A DNA stretch of 64,000 bases from Orobanche coerulescens (taxonomy: Eukaryota; Streptophyta; Magnoliopsida; Lamiales; Orobanchaceae), in contig CM065801.1 in assembly GCA_033398695.1 (NCBI GenBank), positions 2,666,001-2,730,000 on the forward strand, read 5' to 3'. Below the pieces are notes generated by a model that saw only the letters and a program-made list of their open reading frames with translations, was not told the origin of the DNA and searched no databases. This document shows positions 1 to 12,195 of the stretch, in pieces; the first letter of the stretch is position 1, and every line of letters begins with the position of its first letter. Position numbers and translations under genes: made by a program.

Positions 1-408
1 TTCAAAAATGTCACTTCCCACTTATTATGGACTTTGCCATGACTATATTTAAGAGTCAAGATCAAACGCTCTCTCATGTCGGTATGTATCTTCCAAGACC
101 CGTATTCGGTCATGGTTAGCTTTATGTAGCCATATTAAGAGTGAAGATCAGCAAAGACTAGAAATCTTTTGTTGCGATAAAAATGGTGTAATCATAAAGA
201 GAACAAATAGTGTAGTTTATAAATAAGTATTATGAAATTTATAATGAACGATTTACATATTATATATTTACATAAGAGTGTTCTTTTTTGTGTTCCCGTG
301 TAATTACACGGTTGAGCACTATGAGTTGCACGATTATTCACGATATTCTTTTGTTGAAATTAATTCTTTTTGCTTGAGGACAAGCAAAGGCTTAAGTTTG
401 GGGGTATT
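1..408 (+). other. 3' non-coding end of an LTR retrotransposon, with polypurine tract
   Basis: No convincing coding sequence is visible. The stretch ends in a purine-rich tract (around 384-404, with AAGTTTGGGGG) placed directly before a TGTTAGG start. That is how the internal region of a plant Ty3/Gypsy element (Athila/Tat-like layout) meets its 3' LTR. The rest of the element lies outside the window. The clade call is inference from the junction only. Confidence 0.45.
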
Positions 409-796
409 TGTTAGGCGTATTTTTATACGCTTATTTATCATTATTTTGTATTCTTTTCATGAGTAAATTTGCATAAATGAGCCTTTAATGCCATATTCTT
501 TTATGTTTTGCAGGAAATTGGAGTCCGGAAGCCGAAATGAGGAAAAACGGGCGAAAACGGCGATTTTTGGCCCGGGGCCGCGGCACAAGCCAAGCGGGCC
601 GCGGCACAGGAAGGCACCCAGCGACCCCCAGAGTAATCTGTACTCTGAGCCGCGGCACAGATATAGTGAGCCGCGGCCCAGAAGAAACACACAGCGCCCA
701 GGTTTTAATCTGCACGCCATGTGCCGCGGCACAGATTTAGTGAGCCGCGGCACACGGGGCGATTTTGGTGTGCTCCGCGCGGGTTTCAACCAATGA
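409..796 (+). mobile_element. Truncated LTR (Gypsy-like) carrying a CCGCGGCAC array
   Basis: The LTR begins TGTTAGGCG just after the polypurine tract. It changes character near 530, becoming GC-rich with six copies of a CCGCGGC(A/C)C-type word between about 576 and 757. It stops near 796, where unrelated sequence on the opposite strand begins, so the 3' part is missing. The same word, with a longer shared context (TACTCYGAGCCGCGGCACA), occurs in the Copia LTR at 30023-30960. Confidence 0.5.
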
Positions 797-1143
797 TCCC
801 AGGTGGGAGTCTCAGAAATACCGTCGTACTTAGGTGGTTGCATCTTCGCCACCTCTTGCAGCCATCGGTCGACTCGATTTCCCATGTCTGGGATACCTTG
901 CTGTCGATCTCCCTGCTGTAATCCCACCGCCACCTGCATCCGGTCCACAACCTGGGCAAACCAAGTCATCTGGTTCACCACCTGACGAAGGATTTCGGGC
1001 ACAGCAGGTTCCGGATCATTATTAATAGATCTTTGTGGCTCGCCCGAGCTGTGGCTGGCCTGATTAGAGGGCGAAGCTTCTCTTTCAGCATTCCTTCTTC
1101 CGCGTTCACGACCGCGACCACGTCCACGTCCACCTCTCAACAT
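797..1143 (-). pseudogene. Ty3/Gypsy gag N-terminal fragment
   Basis: The reading frame opens at an ATG at 1143 and runs about 115 codons. It begins with an Arg/Gly-rich stretch (MLRGGRGRGRGRERGRR), as in gag of Tekay/Del-type chromodomain elements. A segment follows that resembles the start of the retrotransposon gag core (QPPKYDG). The frame is cut near 797 by the junction with the CCGCGG-rich LTR, so matrix, capsid and zinc knuckle are missing. The start of the related element at 62.4 kb has the same layout. The order LTR, PBS, leader, gag is kept to the right, so this is the 5' end of a reversed element, broken by rearrangement. It cannot make a functional Gag. Confidence 0.6.
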
Positions 1144-1378
1144 ATTGTAAGCATAAATACTCAATATACAGGAAACAATATCGTTCAAATGTTCAAGTAT
1201 AAAGAGATACAACGTGTAAAGGACGAGATAGAGTTTAGGAACTTACAACCAGTGCTCGCATAAAGACGTAGGCAGTACAGTGATGGTATTCGCTGTCGGT
1301 TACTTCAAAAGACATATATGACCCCTATTTTAACTCAATGGCCAATATATCCATAATCATAGCTCCGATACCATATTC
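1144..1378 (-). other. 5' leader with primer-binding site
   Basis: On the minus strand TGGTATCGGAGC (1373-1362) lies six bases after the end of the LTR. It resembles the usual plant initiator-tRNA-Met primer-binding site TGGTATCAGAGC with one difference. The identical 12-mer occurs at 62904-62893 in the large Gypsy element. The remainder is untranslated leader up to the gag ATG at 1143. Confidence 0.55.
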
Positions 1379-1525
1379 TGTAACACCCCCGATATATTCA
1401 GGAATATTACAGCGTCGTAAATCCTTTACATAGGGATTTACAAGGCTGAAGAAATGAAAAGACAATAACAGATACCAACGTATGAAAGTAACTGAAATAA
1501 AATACAACAGTTCTGACCAATAATG
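1379..1525 (-). repeat. End of a Gypsy LTR (minus orientation)
   Basis: Read on the minus strand the LTR ends in GGGGGTGTTACA at 1379, the typical terminus of Tekay-type LTRs. It resembles the ends at 52693, 55244 and 62909. I could not fix the other boundary; sequence after about 1525 is AT-rich and no longer recognisable. Confidence 0.45.
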
Positions 1526-1936
1526 AAAATAAAAATGTCCAAAGGAAAAGAATTAATACATCACCAAATTCAAATTAGGTTTAAGTTTTTAATATATTGT
1601 GCACACTACTATATTAACTTTCTCTTTATTTGGGATTTATATTTTTTAACTAATGAAAACGTGAAATTTTTATGTAAATATAATCAATTTCTATTTATTC
1701 GTAATTTATTCCTTAATTCGTAAAAATTAATAAGGCAGGTAGGAGTTATTTGAGGTATAATTATAATGTAATTAATGCAATGATAATTAGGCCAATAATT
1801 GATTATGTGTCAGTTGGAGCATGAGAGGCTGACACATAAACACACGAAGCACCAGCAGAAGACATATGGTAGCCGAAGCATGAGAAGCTGCCACTTAGGC
1901 TCAGCGTATTCAGCATTAGTATATAAGGGAGATTAA
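1526..1936. other. AT-rich sequence with a short diverged repeat
   Basis: No gene is seen. At about 1809-1900 two related segments share the words GCATGAGA(G/A)GCTG and CACGAAGCACC/AGCCGAAGC, suggesting a short diverged tandem repeat. The rest is AT-rich. Confidence 0.4.
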
Positions 1937-1975
1937 CTAGATGTCCTACCGTGCGATGCACGACGTAAAATGATA
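1937..1975 (-). mobile_element. Helitron 3' terminus
   Basis: On the minus strand a short hairpin (CGTGC-ATC-GCACG) is followed about 12 bases later by CTAG and then T. This is the standard Helitron 3' end: a hairpin, a CTRR terminus and insertion before T. The body would extend to the right. I could not fix the 5' end; a TC start at about 2697 (a 760-bp non-autonomous element) is possible but unproven. The sequence in between is AT-rich with no Rep/helicase coding. Confidence 0.5.
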
Positions 1976-2939
1976 AATATTTTATTATATTAATAATATG
2001 TGATTGAATTTTAATAACACTATAAAATCATTATAAAATATACACGAGCCAGTATACACACACATATACATATACTATTATTTACTTTCATTTAAAAACT
2101 CTTATCATGTGATATAAGGGCACATGATAGAAAAAACGTAATTTAATTAAGCATCGATATTTATTTTTTCATATAGGAAAATATGAGTCTTATATCTAAT
2201 TTTATAAATAAGAAATTAAATTATGTTTATTATTATCAACTTTCATTATAGCCAACCTCAAAATATTTTGGGACAAAGGCTCTGATGTTGTTGTATTATC
2301 AACTTTCATTAAAAGTATACAACCCATATTCTTACTAATATAATTTTTTTATATGATTTGGCATTAATGTAATATATTTTACTATTTTTTAATCTGAACA
2401 AAATAATTATAAAAAATTGAATAATTTTTAAAAAACTATGAAAATAAACTAAAAATGTATTTTTCTTCAATATTTTTATATTTTTATATGAAAATATTTT
2501 AATCATCTAAATATATTGTAATTATATTGAAATTACATTATATATATACTATATGAATGTCAATTAAAGAGCACGAAGTAAGAATAAATTTGATATATTT
2601 TTTCCAAAAATAAAATTGATACTTAAAAGTTATAATTGTTTAAACAATTAGGTTAAAAATAAAAAGAATAAATGAGATGAAGTTTTTAATTGGTAGATCT
2701 TATCAATAACCCTCTAACCCCTCCTAAGTTAAACGTTCATTTTTTAAGATTTTTATAAAGAGGATTAATATGAAGATGACACGTGTTTCTTTAAATTTTT
2801 TGCGACTCTTTTTTAATATTAAGTATAGATGTGCAAGAATTGTATATATGCGTAAAGTTGCGGTTATTAAATAAAATACAATTATAGTCCAAATACAATA
2901 CAATTACAATTACCTTGTCCAATACAATTTACAATCCAA
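1976..2939. other. AT-rich non-coding stretch, possible Helitron body and SINE-like tail
   Basis: No open frame of note. Around 2264-2300 the sequence TTTTGGGACAAAGGCTCTG followed by a TTG-rich run resembles the 3' tail of tRNA-derived plant SINEs, but no A/B-box head is visible. The last 60 bases repeat an ACAAT motif. Confidence 0.35.
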
Positions 2940-3174
2940 ATGAAACTTGGAATATTTGATGGAGAACAATCGAGGCAGCCTTATGCTAATCTCGACCCAA
3001 AAGACGTTTGCACCCCAGCCCATCAGGAATTGGCCCTTGAAGCTGTTAGGCAAGGAATTGGTTTGCTCAAGAATCACGGCCATGTCCTGCCTCCCTCCCC
3101 ACGACGGCACCGTCCTATTGCTGTTATTGGGCCTAACTCAGATGTTACTATAACAATGATACGCAATTGTGCCG
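2940..3174 (+). pseudogene. Beta-D-xylosidase (GH3) exon fragment
   Basis: A 78-codon open stretch encodes a segment of the plant glycoside hydrolase family 3 beta-xylosidase/arabinofuranosidase family (BXL type, acting on cell-wall xylan). Visible family segments are [60 protein letters not shown] and [10 protein letters not shown]. It ends at a GT donor (GCCG|GTAAGA), where I recall family genes also having an exon boundary. The full enzyme is about 770 residues; no flanking exons, signal peptide or catalytic Asp region are present. It is therefore an orphan exon, either the relic of a lost gene or a fragment carried by a transposable element. The frame is intact but a few family-typical residues have changed. 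Confidence 0.75.
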
Positions 3175-3271
3175 GTAAGAAGTGGTCTGGCCCAAAAACA
3201 CATTAAAATAAATAAATCAATGTACCTCTATCGTAATTAACGTATTTATTAATGAATAATCTTTATACTAT
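3175..3271. other. Intron-like remainder after the GH3 exon
   Basis: AT-rich sequence after the splice donor, running into the LTR at 3272. No acceptor or further exon is seen. Confidence 0.3.
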
Positions 3272-3625
3272 TTCAGAAGAAAGTAAGAGACTGTAAATAC
3301 GAGCCAATCAATTGTATTCATAACACTGATAGATGGGCATTTATATAGGCATTACAACGAGAGTCTTTCCATACATAGGATTCCTAGATAAGGTAAGACA
3401 TCTAATAGGATCCTACTACCTTCTAGAGAACCTTCCATCTATGTATCTACAACCAGTATTAGGTAAGACATATCACGGGAATAATAATTCCCGGAACACT
3501 CCCCCTGTGTCGAGCACTAATACAACAATGGTGCAGCAGATGTTGCCTTCGTAAAAACCTATTCGAAGCCAAAACAAAACCCCATGGGAAAAATAAAGGC
3601 TTGATGAGGAAAGATTGCAAGGCAC
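3272..3625 (-). repeat. 3' LTR of the decayed Copia element
   Basis: Nearly collinear with 10160-10525, with scattered substitutions and small indels. It contains the same minus-strand TATATAAA promoter-like motif (about 3343-3350) and the conserved AACACTCCCCCTGTGTCGAG block. Confidence 0.7.
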
Positions 3626-4906
3626 CAATATAACATGTCATGTATACTCCCCCTGATGTATACATAATGACTCCCCTTGATGAGTACCTCAAATCAGAGG
3701 AGTCAGATGCCAAGTTGCCCTCACAACTATACCAAGGAAAAATCCAGTGGGAACAATACCTCTTGGTTTAAGTTGAACAGAAGTACAACGCATCATTGTA
3801 TGGATGTTCTCATAGGTTGCCTCGTTAAAAACCTTACCAAGTGAAAACCCAATGGGAAAAAACAAACCTTGGTCTAAGGACAAAAAGAGCGCGACGCATC
3901 CAAAGTGCAGAGTCGCTAAACACTTATCCGAAAATCAAGTTTTCTAAAGTCTTGACCTCCATGCACTAAATCAATCACAACTTCTTCGATTCAATAGGTA
4001 TCAACGAAACTGTAGGAATTCTGAAAACTAGACACTCGTAGCTTTTCATTCACGTACAGTACGTAACCTAGATCGTCCTGAGCAGATCACAAAGCTCTAT
4101 CGAAGTTGACTCAGCAAATTGCCGGACATATCCTGTCCTACTTTGCAACAATAGTCATATCTCGCTCAACATGATGGATGTGATCAAAATGGTTAGTTTC
4201 CTTGGAAAATAGACACAGACCTTTCCAATGGTACCAATTCACCATTTCCCAGCAAGTGAGCTACCCTGTAGGTCATATGGGAGATAGACCAATACATTCA
4301 GGGCAAATTCGGTCGATATTCAAGTGTCCTTTTATCGAGATAGAGCGAGCTTCAAGCTTCTTGTCAATCACATACATTGTGTGAGCGCATCCTATACCAT
4401 CATCACAGTGGCTTTACCGGATTATTACGAATGAGTACATCGAGTCAAACATGAGTACATAATATCATACTTTTCTCTTAAGACTGCATCATCACTTAAT
4501 TGAGCCAAGTCTTATTATGACTTCGACTAGTCATTGGGAATCATATAGGCATTACTTTATCATCTCTTAGGGAAACCGTCCCTTAGATTGCCTTAAACCG
4601 ATTGATGAATACGCATCATCAAGTGTCCCCAAGATCCTTTCATTCTTAACTTTGGATTTAGCGGAATCTCTTAGTCTCACAAGAGTACATCACTATGAAC
4701 CCTTAGTTTTACACGCAAAAGCTTCATATCTCTTCCAAATCAAGTATATACTTGGTATGCATTCCCGAAAATCATTTGTCGACGCGCTCCATGGTCAGGA
4801 GCCACTTGATTTGAGTCTGATCCACCACGAGATCCTTTTTATCACTTAACTTAGTTCCCCACTGAGATAAGATTTAACCACAAGCTGCACGTCAGTTTTT
4901 GGGAAA

Positions 4907-5134
4907 CTATCTAACTGAAAAGATAGTGGATGCTATAACATCCATTACGATAACACAACTAAGTTTCGTGTCATCATAGTCGATTCCAGTGCGTTCATAA
5001 GAAACCTCGCGCCATGAGGTGAATTTAACTCTTTCTCTCACTCGCTTTAACAAAGTATACGGATAGATCTTATCTTTGGAGTGTCGGTACCACTTCAACA
5101 AAGGGCTATCACTTTGTTCATACTGGAGTAGCAT
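4907..5134 (-). pseudogene. Copia reverse-transcriptase relic
   Basis: The minus-strand translation contains ERTGIDYDDTKLS and then VIVMDVIAS. This resembles the Copia reverse transcriptase stretch with R-P-G-I-D-Y-x-E/D-T followed by the aspartate-bearing catalytic region. The order and the position, about 5.4 kb from the element's 5' end, fit a Copia pol gene, although the surroundings are riddled with stops and shifts. The rest of pol (about 3700-8900) was scanned and shows only short unrecognisable frames. The identification rests on a weak match of about 30 residues. Confidence 0.4.
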
Positions 5135-8100
5135 ATGTTTCCATTTTTAGGCCAAGGCTATAACGTTGTAGATTTTCAATGAAGTATGGTTCGAGTAAAC
5201 TCACATTCCACATCCTCATGTACCGGCTTTATTCATAGAGTACTCTTAATGGATTGACATTCATTGAGGCGTCCCCCAATGATGACTGTAATCCAGAATC
5301 ACATGAGACGGATGAGTTTATTTGATCAGATGATCAAGTTTCATGTACCAAACTCCATACATTCTTAGCGAGAGTATTTATCGAACCAAGTGGCATCCCA
5401 ATACTCTATGAGATCCACGGCCTAGTAACACCATCTACCACAATTTGTGGTGTTACCATATCACCATTCATAGGTGACGAACGTCCATGATCGGACACAA
5501 TCCTTGCAAACATGTTTGCAACATGTATTTTATCTCGTCACTTTAGGGAATTTGGTGAGACACAGTAGGGACAAACTACGACAATTCCAAGTCGTTCTAC
5601 TCGAACATGATCATTCGCATCTCCCCCTAACGACGGGAAGACTGGCTCATCAAAGTGATTTACGAGATCGTCTGCCAAGGTATATTTTAAGCGGACTATG
5701 AGTGAAAGCGCATGTCATATTCATCATTTATAACCCGTAATAATGCGTTGTGGTGACGCACCTTGGCACATGAACATGTGGACGATAAAGGTTTTCAGTG
5801 TTAACACAATCCAGTTAACAAAATGCATATGGTTACACTCATAACTAAGCATTTGAACGATGATAGGTATAGGTGAATATGACGTGTCGACCTATGCTAC
5901 ATAATCGTAGCTACTGGTCTGGAGAATCTAACAAAACCGCCACCATGCACCACCGGGACCGAACATAAAGAAACGATTGAACCAATGATAGGCCGTTGGT
6001 TTTATCGAATCTCTAGTGCTTTCTTGAAGAGTTCACTCCCTTCACCAGCCCCAAACACCTCAAAATTTTCATGAGCATGTATAAACGGGTGTTGGGATTC
6101 CAAAACCATCAACCTTGTGGTTAAAAACCGGTCAAAATGACATCGAACTGGTCGTTGGGACGGCTGATGGTATGTGAAAACTTCATTTAAGTGGTTCACA
6201 TCTTTCCAAGTATCCAAATGGCACCGAAATTTGTGAGAAGGTAGCCTTAAATGTTAGGAAGTACTCGTTAAAATTTCACTTTAAGACTTGGTCTAAAAGT
6301 GGGTGAACCGACCTTTACAATGACTGGTCCGTAAGTTGGACAACCATAAACTCAGGTTTCATCAACTTATCAATCATTGTCAAAGGAACAACATAACATA
6401 TAAATGTTATTACTTGAGTACGACCATTTGTGAACACCATCATAGCATCATAAGCCACCCAGTCTAATACTTATGATCATGTATGTATAAGGACTCGGTG
6501 AAAAGGGAGGACTCAGTATCATGCTTATACGAGTCGCTACATTATTCTCTTTAGAATATGAGGGTGTCATCTCCTAATCGTGCCAAAAATAGGCTTAAAT
6601 CAATGAATATGGCTAAGAAGGATCATTGGGGGTGTCTTTGGCGTCACACATGTTTATGAAAATAAGACGCGGATGACATAAATATCATCATCGGTCATGA
6701 GCCCTCCTCATGACTCCACCAACGTACTTTGGTGTCTTTGATACAACTAGTTTCTTTGTTCAAAGAAAATGATGTCCATGACAATACCGAGGTATATGGA
6801 TCATCAAACTGTCCAAACTCCGGACTATTAAAGCCTAAATGTGTCAATGTCCCAATACATCTTCTGGTTACAAAAACCGATGCAAGCCGGACCATTTTGA
6901 CTCATGAATATTTTTTCTTTTCACATATCCAATACAAGTGATGCATAAGATTTTATTTCTCAAGAATCACAATGAGATGCTATGAGTGATACACTTTGGC
7001 ATATATATCATCGAGTCATAACATGGTTCAATTGTTACGGAACATATGTGACTAGAAAACACCATTCGGCGTTCAACAACTTGAGCATTATACCACTCAT
7101 TGATTGTGATGACCTAGTAATCATAGTCACAATGGATTTATAACACGAAATCTAAAAATATTGTGTTCCTTGGAAATAGCTTAATACGCACTCAATTTTG
7201 CTTGCAAAATCTTTATAAGCATGAACATAGCGAATACTCCAACAACATAGAGATTTTATACCTGATACGATCAAAATGATCTATCATATTGAGTGCATAA
7301 CATGGCAAGATTAGATGCTTAAGGGGCAAAATTACGATACAAGCATGGTGTAAAACTACCATGCATACGCTCGACCTTCTTATAAGGGTGCGTATTTTGG
7401 GCTTCCCCAAGGAAACTGTTTTTCAACATTTGAAAGATGATATTTTAGCGTACAATGCATACCAAAAATTGCATCATTTATGGCAAATATGGCCAAAAAG
7501 AGGTTGAAAAACATATGTCATAAGACCACTTGCAAATTCAAGATGGGAACCAAGTTGGTTGGGACAAAAGTTAGCATAATCGCTGGAAATAAAATTCCGC
7601 GCAGCTTGACCTTTGTTCACTAAAACAGCAATAACTCCCTTGTTAGGAAGGCTATGGATGAACGGTAAGATGTTCTGGAAACTAGACTTCCGTATATTTC
7701 TATACATATGTTGTGAACCACATGGATCATTAAACTCAGATCACAGTGCATGTTTTAATTGACTACTTTAGTATTTCTCAAGTTTAGTGAGAAAACAAGG
7801 TTGAGAACATATCCAAAGGCATAAGTGTTGATGCAAAAACATGGCAATAACAGCCATAGGTGCGTTTAAACACAGCAGGGTGTTCGATTTCTTATCTCGA
7901 CTAATGATCCTTTCGGTAACTCCAACTTGGTAGACTTGCAGAGAAAGTAGGAATGTCGGTACAGCTAAGGCTGTTTAAAAACCACTGATTCCGTTTGAAC
8001 TTTCAAAGCATAAACAAATACCAAGGAGGATGTGCCTAGTCATGATCAAAAGTATAGACAAAATCTACCAGAGTGCATCAAATCAACCAAGTATTTTAAT

Positions 8101-9600
8101 TCTCAATTTGCAAGTATACGTCATAATAGCCATGTTATATGGATGCAACGCGGTGCATCAATATTAAGCATTTTGAACCATGAGACATAATGAATATACC
8201 ATAATCAACTCGTCTTGACCATCCAATAAGATCGGCTAAACATAGTCAAATGTATAAGGCACATGCCTTTACAAATACTCGGAAAAGTATTCGGACCTAT
8301 AGTCATACGAACTATAATCGAGGTCAATGACTTCATGTATTTACCGCAATATACCATTGCTTTACATGTTAAAATTCATGAGAATTACTCGTACATTCTT
8401 TCATATATCATATTACAAGGAGACGGTGCATGACTACACCCACATGCAATAATTTATTTTAATAGGATGAAAGATGGAGTTTTTCAAGTATGGGATTGGG
8501 TCAAGACGAACGTGGTGGTCCCTCAATTCAACGTGAAAAATCAGTCATAAATCGATTTAGCCACGACATATCCGTCGCAATCGATGTTTGTCCCATTTGT
8601 ACGTCAAAAATCCGTGACTAATCATGAACAAGTGATAACTTTACCGTTACCGATAATGTTCATTTTATTTAATTGTTGGTTTAAAATCGACAAACTGGCG
8701 ATGTCAAATCGCACCCAAACTGTGGTGTATGCAACAACCACAAATATCGACTTTCAAAAATTATCCGTGACTCCCCCAGGACCGTCACACAGTTTACTTC
8801 GATATATGAGAGTGATACCACCTCTCATAGTCTCATCCACCGCAAAGTAGCATGGGAGATAAAGAACCCAAATACCCAATTCCCCAAAAAATTCCCAAAA
8901 GAGAGGAATTGAAAAACGGGAACTTTAATAAAATCTTACGGGTGTTTGGTTCCATATTTACTTTGATCCTTGTACGGGAGCTTCTCTCTATATGAGCAAC
9001 ATATTTTCGTGATACTCGGTTCCATATTTACTTTGATCCTTGAACGGGATAATAAATATGGCTTCTCTCCATATTTTGCACATCATCATGAGCAACATAT
9101 TTTCCTATATTCACGTGAAACATAAATACGGTAAGATTCATAAGTGTACAAATCAATGAACAAATGAATCATTAAGTAGGAAAAAATTGAGAGTTGGGAA
9201 ACGCCCGGAAAGGGCTACTGGGCTCAATAATCGGCCGAAAAAGGGCTCGGGAGCGGCGATGCAGCAGCTCGGTATTGGATGAGGTCGGATCTCCAAATTT
9301 TCTCGTAAAAATCTGCTTCTGTTCGGCAGCAGATTCAGTAATCAATATTACTCAGAATCCGATCTCCACCGTTGAATATATAGATATTTGTGTTAGGAAG
9401 TTTCTGTAAACATTTCACACCGATCCGACGGTTAACGAATCGGGAAACATGTTTTTGGTACGACTGCGCTGTGCAAAAAATTTACGCGCGGAAATTCTCG
9501 TCTCTCGTTATTTTTTTCTTCTTTCGCGTACAGTTTCATCGAGAAATATTGTTCCGAATCAGATCTTCACCGTTAAATTTGTAGTTCTTGCTACATGGTT
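5135..9600 (-). other. Decayed Copia internal region
   Basis: No intact gene. Frames of 60-90 codons occur on both strands without recognisable domains. A segment of about 34 bases (GGTTCCATATTTACTTTGAT...) is repeated at 8948 and 9019, a small tandem duplication. Confidence 0.4.
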
Positions 9601-10159
9601 GAGAGGGTAAAAAAAATCTGATTTGTTGCAGCTGTCGGGTCGGGTCGATCAACAGCGGGCGCGAACGGGATGGAGGAATCCGATCTGGTTCACGGGTTTG
9701 GGAGACGAGCTGGCCGGAATCTAGGAAACGAGTCGTGTACGGGCTGGACACGACCGGGCCGGGGTCTCTGGTTCTCGGTGGCACGACTGGAGGTGCGTGA
9801 TAGGACGACGATGTTGGAGTCCGGTCGCGATGGAGAGGGCGACGTGCAGCAGGCGCCGGCGATTCCTCAAGTCCGAACGGTCGGGTAGGGTGCAGTTGAG
9901 CGGCGGTACTGGCCGGGGAAGGCGACATTTGTTCGGAATTAGAGTAGATGACCAGCGTGGATTTGTGGTCGGCTGAATCTGGGTGATGGACGTTGTCGGC
10001 GTTGCTGCTTCAATTCGTGAGGAAGGAGGCATCGCAGGTTGTCGCGATTCCAGCGGCTAGGGTTTTTTCGGACGCGATTTTTTTTTTTCGGAAATTTCAG
10101 AAAAAAAAACGGGAGAGAAAAAATTTCTTGCTCAGTTGGGGGACTACGTGCTGATAACG
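9601..10159 (-). other. GC-rich 5' leader of the Copia element
   Basis: GC-rich sequence between the 5' LTR and the presumed gag. Both strands are open in several frames because of composition, with low-complexity Pro/Arg/Ser translations, so I call none of them a gene. It starts (minus strand) with the CGTTATCAGCACG leader motif directly after the LTR. Confidence 0.45.
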
Positions 10160-10525
10160 TGTTTCGGGAGAAAGTAAAAGACTGTAAATACGAGTCAATC
10201 AATTGTATTCATAACACTGATAGATGGGCCTTTATATAGGCATTACAATGATAGTCCTTTCATACATAGGATTCCTAGATAAGGAAAGACATCTAATAGG
10301 ATCCTACTACCTCTAGAAGGATCTAGAACCTTCCATCTATGTATCTACAGCCAGTATTAGGTAAGACACATCACGGGAATAATAATTCCCAGAACACTCC
10401 CCCTGTGTCGAGCACTAATACAACAATGGTGCAGAAGATGTTGCCTTCGTAAAAACCTATTTCAAGCCAAAACAAAACCCCATGGGAAAAATAAAGGCTT
10501 GATGAGGAAAGATTGCAACGCACCA
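10160..10525 (-). repeat. 5' LTR of the decayed Copia element
   Basis: About 366 bp, minus strand TGGTGC...GAAACA. It contains a TATATAAAGG promoter-like motif (minus strand, about 10234-10225). A transcript starting about 30 bases downstream would read leftward into the element. Confidence 0.7.
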
Positions 10526-11142
10526 ATTGGACGGCGGCATCCGACGGGTGCACCACGCCTGGTGGAGATCCGAGCAGGAGTCGATGCGGGCGCGACGGTC
10601 TGGACAGGGTGCCGAACAGTAAGCGGTTGTGAAGGCACGATGTCGCAACGATCGATCGCACGCAAACGAGGTGTTGCATGCGGCGGTGGCTGTACAACGC
10701 TTAACGTGGCAGTGCGGTGGTTGGACGATCTGAAATCGGTTGGAAAACAAAATTGAGCAGTGGTCGGATGATTTGGAATTGTTGGAAAAAATGGTGGTCG
10801 GCCATTGGTACGTTGCTGTGCAACGACAGTGGTTGCGTTGGGGGAACGAGACCAGCGAGATGAAGGTGGTGACAGTGGATGGGGGCGTGAATCTAGATCT
10901 GATGGCGGTGTGACAAGGGTAGCCGGATCTAGATCTGGCAGCGCGGTTACGGCGGCAATTAGGGCTGCCAAAATCGGCGATGGTGGCGGCAAAGGCGCCA
11001 AAAAATCCAATGTGAGTTCGTCCCATTCACAGTAGCAATCGAAGATTCCATCGATTGCAACAGGTAATTGAGACCAGAGGAAATCAAATTCCTCCATCAT
11101 CATTGATACTCCCAAAGAATCGCTATGACTCTGGATACCAAC
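10526..11142 (-). other. Leader of a second retroelement, broken by the Copia insertion
   Basis: GC-rich sequence read on the minus strand from a tRNA-Met-like primer-binding site (TTGGTATCCAGAGTC, about 11144-11130). A frame starting near 11100 (MMMEEFDFLWSQLPVAIDG) stays open to 10526 and then runs into the LTR of the 3272-10525 element. The product is not recognisable, so this is probably the remains of a leader or gag region of an older element. Confidence 0.4.
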
Positions 11143-11600
11143 TGATGCAGCAAGCGGAAGCATAAATGTATTAATCCGTTGATTCTTATAATATCCGGAT
11201 GAATATACAAACGTGATTAAACGTGAAGACCCGTTGATTCGATATGAATACCGGAAGAACAACGATAAAAACACGAACAAAGGGATAAAACTCAATATAT
11301 TTCTATTTCATCAAAACCTCCCTTACAAATGATCCTAAGACGCCTATTTATAACATAAAACTAGTGTTTAAGGCGTGTAGGCCCTAAAAGCCCAACCCAT
11401 TAACAACTAATTAAAACATAATTAAAACCCTAAACAATAGGATATAAATAATAATATAAATACAATCTAATCTCCATCACTCCGTGAACTTGTTTTTCTT
11501 TTTTTCCCTCTTGGAGTACAACTATTTTGTTTAATTTCTTCTATCATTATATATAAACAATATATAATAATATAGAAATTTATTATCATATCTATTTATT
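11143..11600 (-). repeat. LTR of the second (older) Copia-like element
   Basis: Adjacent to the primer-binding site. On the minus strand a TATAAATAGGCGTC promoter-like motif occurs at about 11353-11340. The left edge is set by the PBS; the right edge is approximate. Confidence 0.4.
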
Positions 11601-12195
11601 GTTGTTTCTTGAAGAAACATGATCTAATAATTGTTAATAGTTCAAAGGATTGTTAAGATAAAATACGTGTTGTAATTCTTGAACAAATATAATATTATCT
11701 CGTCATATTCTAATTGAATATGATGTGTTCCTAAAGAACATTACGAGATCTAAGTTTTTGCGTAAATTCCTGATGGAAAATACAATAATATTCCTGAAGA
11801 ATATTGTAAAGGCTCTTGAAGAAGCACCTTCCTTTTGATTTATACCATTTTGTATTATTTTTTTGTGTATTTTTCTCTTAAAATTGTTGCTCCCGAAGTA
11901 GCACAATTAATTGCAATACTATTGACAAATATACTTGTTCTAATATAGCAAATCATATTCGTATTAAATCTCCCATGATAATACAATATTCCTGAAGAAT
12001 ATTGATATAGGATAATATCATAAATTATTATACTCTTGAAGTAGCATAAATTTTAAATACAAATGTGCTATATTGCATAATATTTATCCCTCAAGAAAAT
12101 TTTAATTTTATGTCACGTTGAAAATGACTTGTTTTATTTTTACTATGTAGATTTCATGGCCAATATCACCAAACTTGAGTTTGTTTAGTCTAGTT
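11601..12195 (+). mobile_element. Copia 5' region ending at a gag start relic
   Basis: AT-rich sequence with repeated TTCCTGAAGAATATTG and similar words, leading to ATGGCCAATATCACCAAACT at 12154. It translates MANITKLEFV and then stops at once. That peptide resembles the start of a widespread plant Copia Gag. Nothing of the element remains downstream. Confidence 0.45.

Larger units (their letters stand above)
3272..10525 (-). mobile_element. Decayed full-length Ty1/Copia element (minus strand)
   Basis: Two direct repeats of about 360 bp (3272-3625 and 10160-10525) flank 6.5 kb of mostly non-coding sequence. In minus orientation a CAGGGGGAG purine tract (about 3645-3660) precedes the left repeat. 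The right repeat is followed by CGTTATCAGCACG, a leader sequence often seen just inside plant Copia elements of this kind. Only traces of pol remain (see 4907-5134), and no open frame exceeds about 130 codons. It is therefore old and inactive. No clear target-site duplication is visible, because the left boundary has decayed. Confidence 0.6.

Noticed and set aside
6002..6217. 72-codon frame with HHH-free acidic end, considered as a Copia gag or pol relic
   Set aside because: No motif of any retroelement domain can be pointed to; listed only as decayed internal sequence.
9536..10202. Overlapping frames of 66-130 codons on both strands in the GC-rich stretch
   Set aside because: Open in several frames through GC-rich composition, with low-complexity translation and no domain; the region is the Copia leader.
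10457..11295. Minus-strand frames of 189 and 277 codons
   Set aside because: Two frames are open over the same bases, and the longer one runs from an LTR across a primer-binding site into another LTR, so it cannot be one gene.
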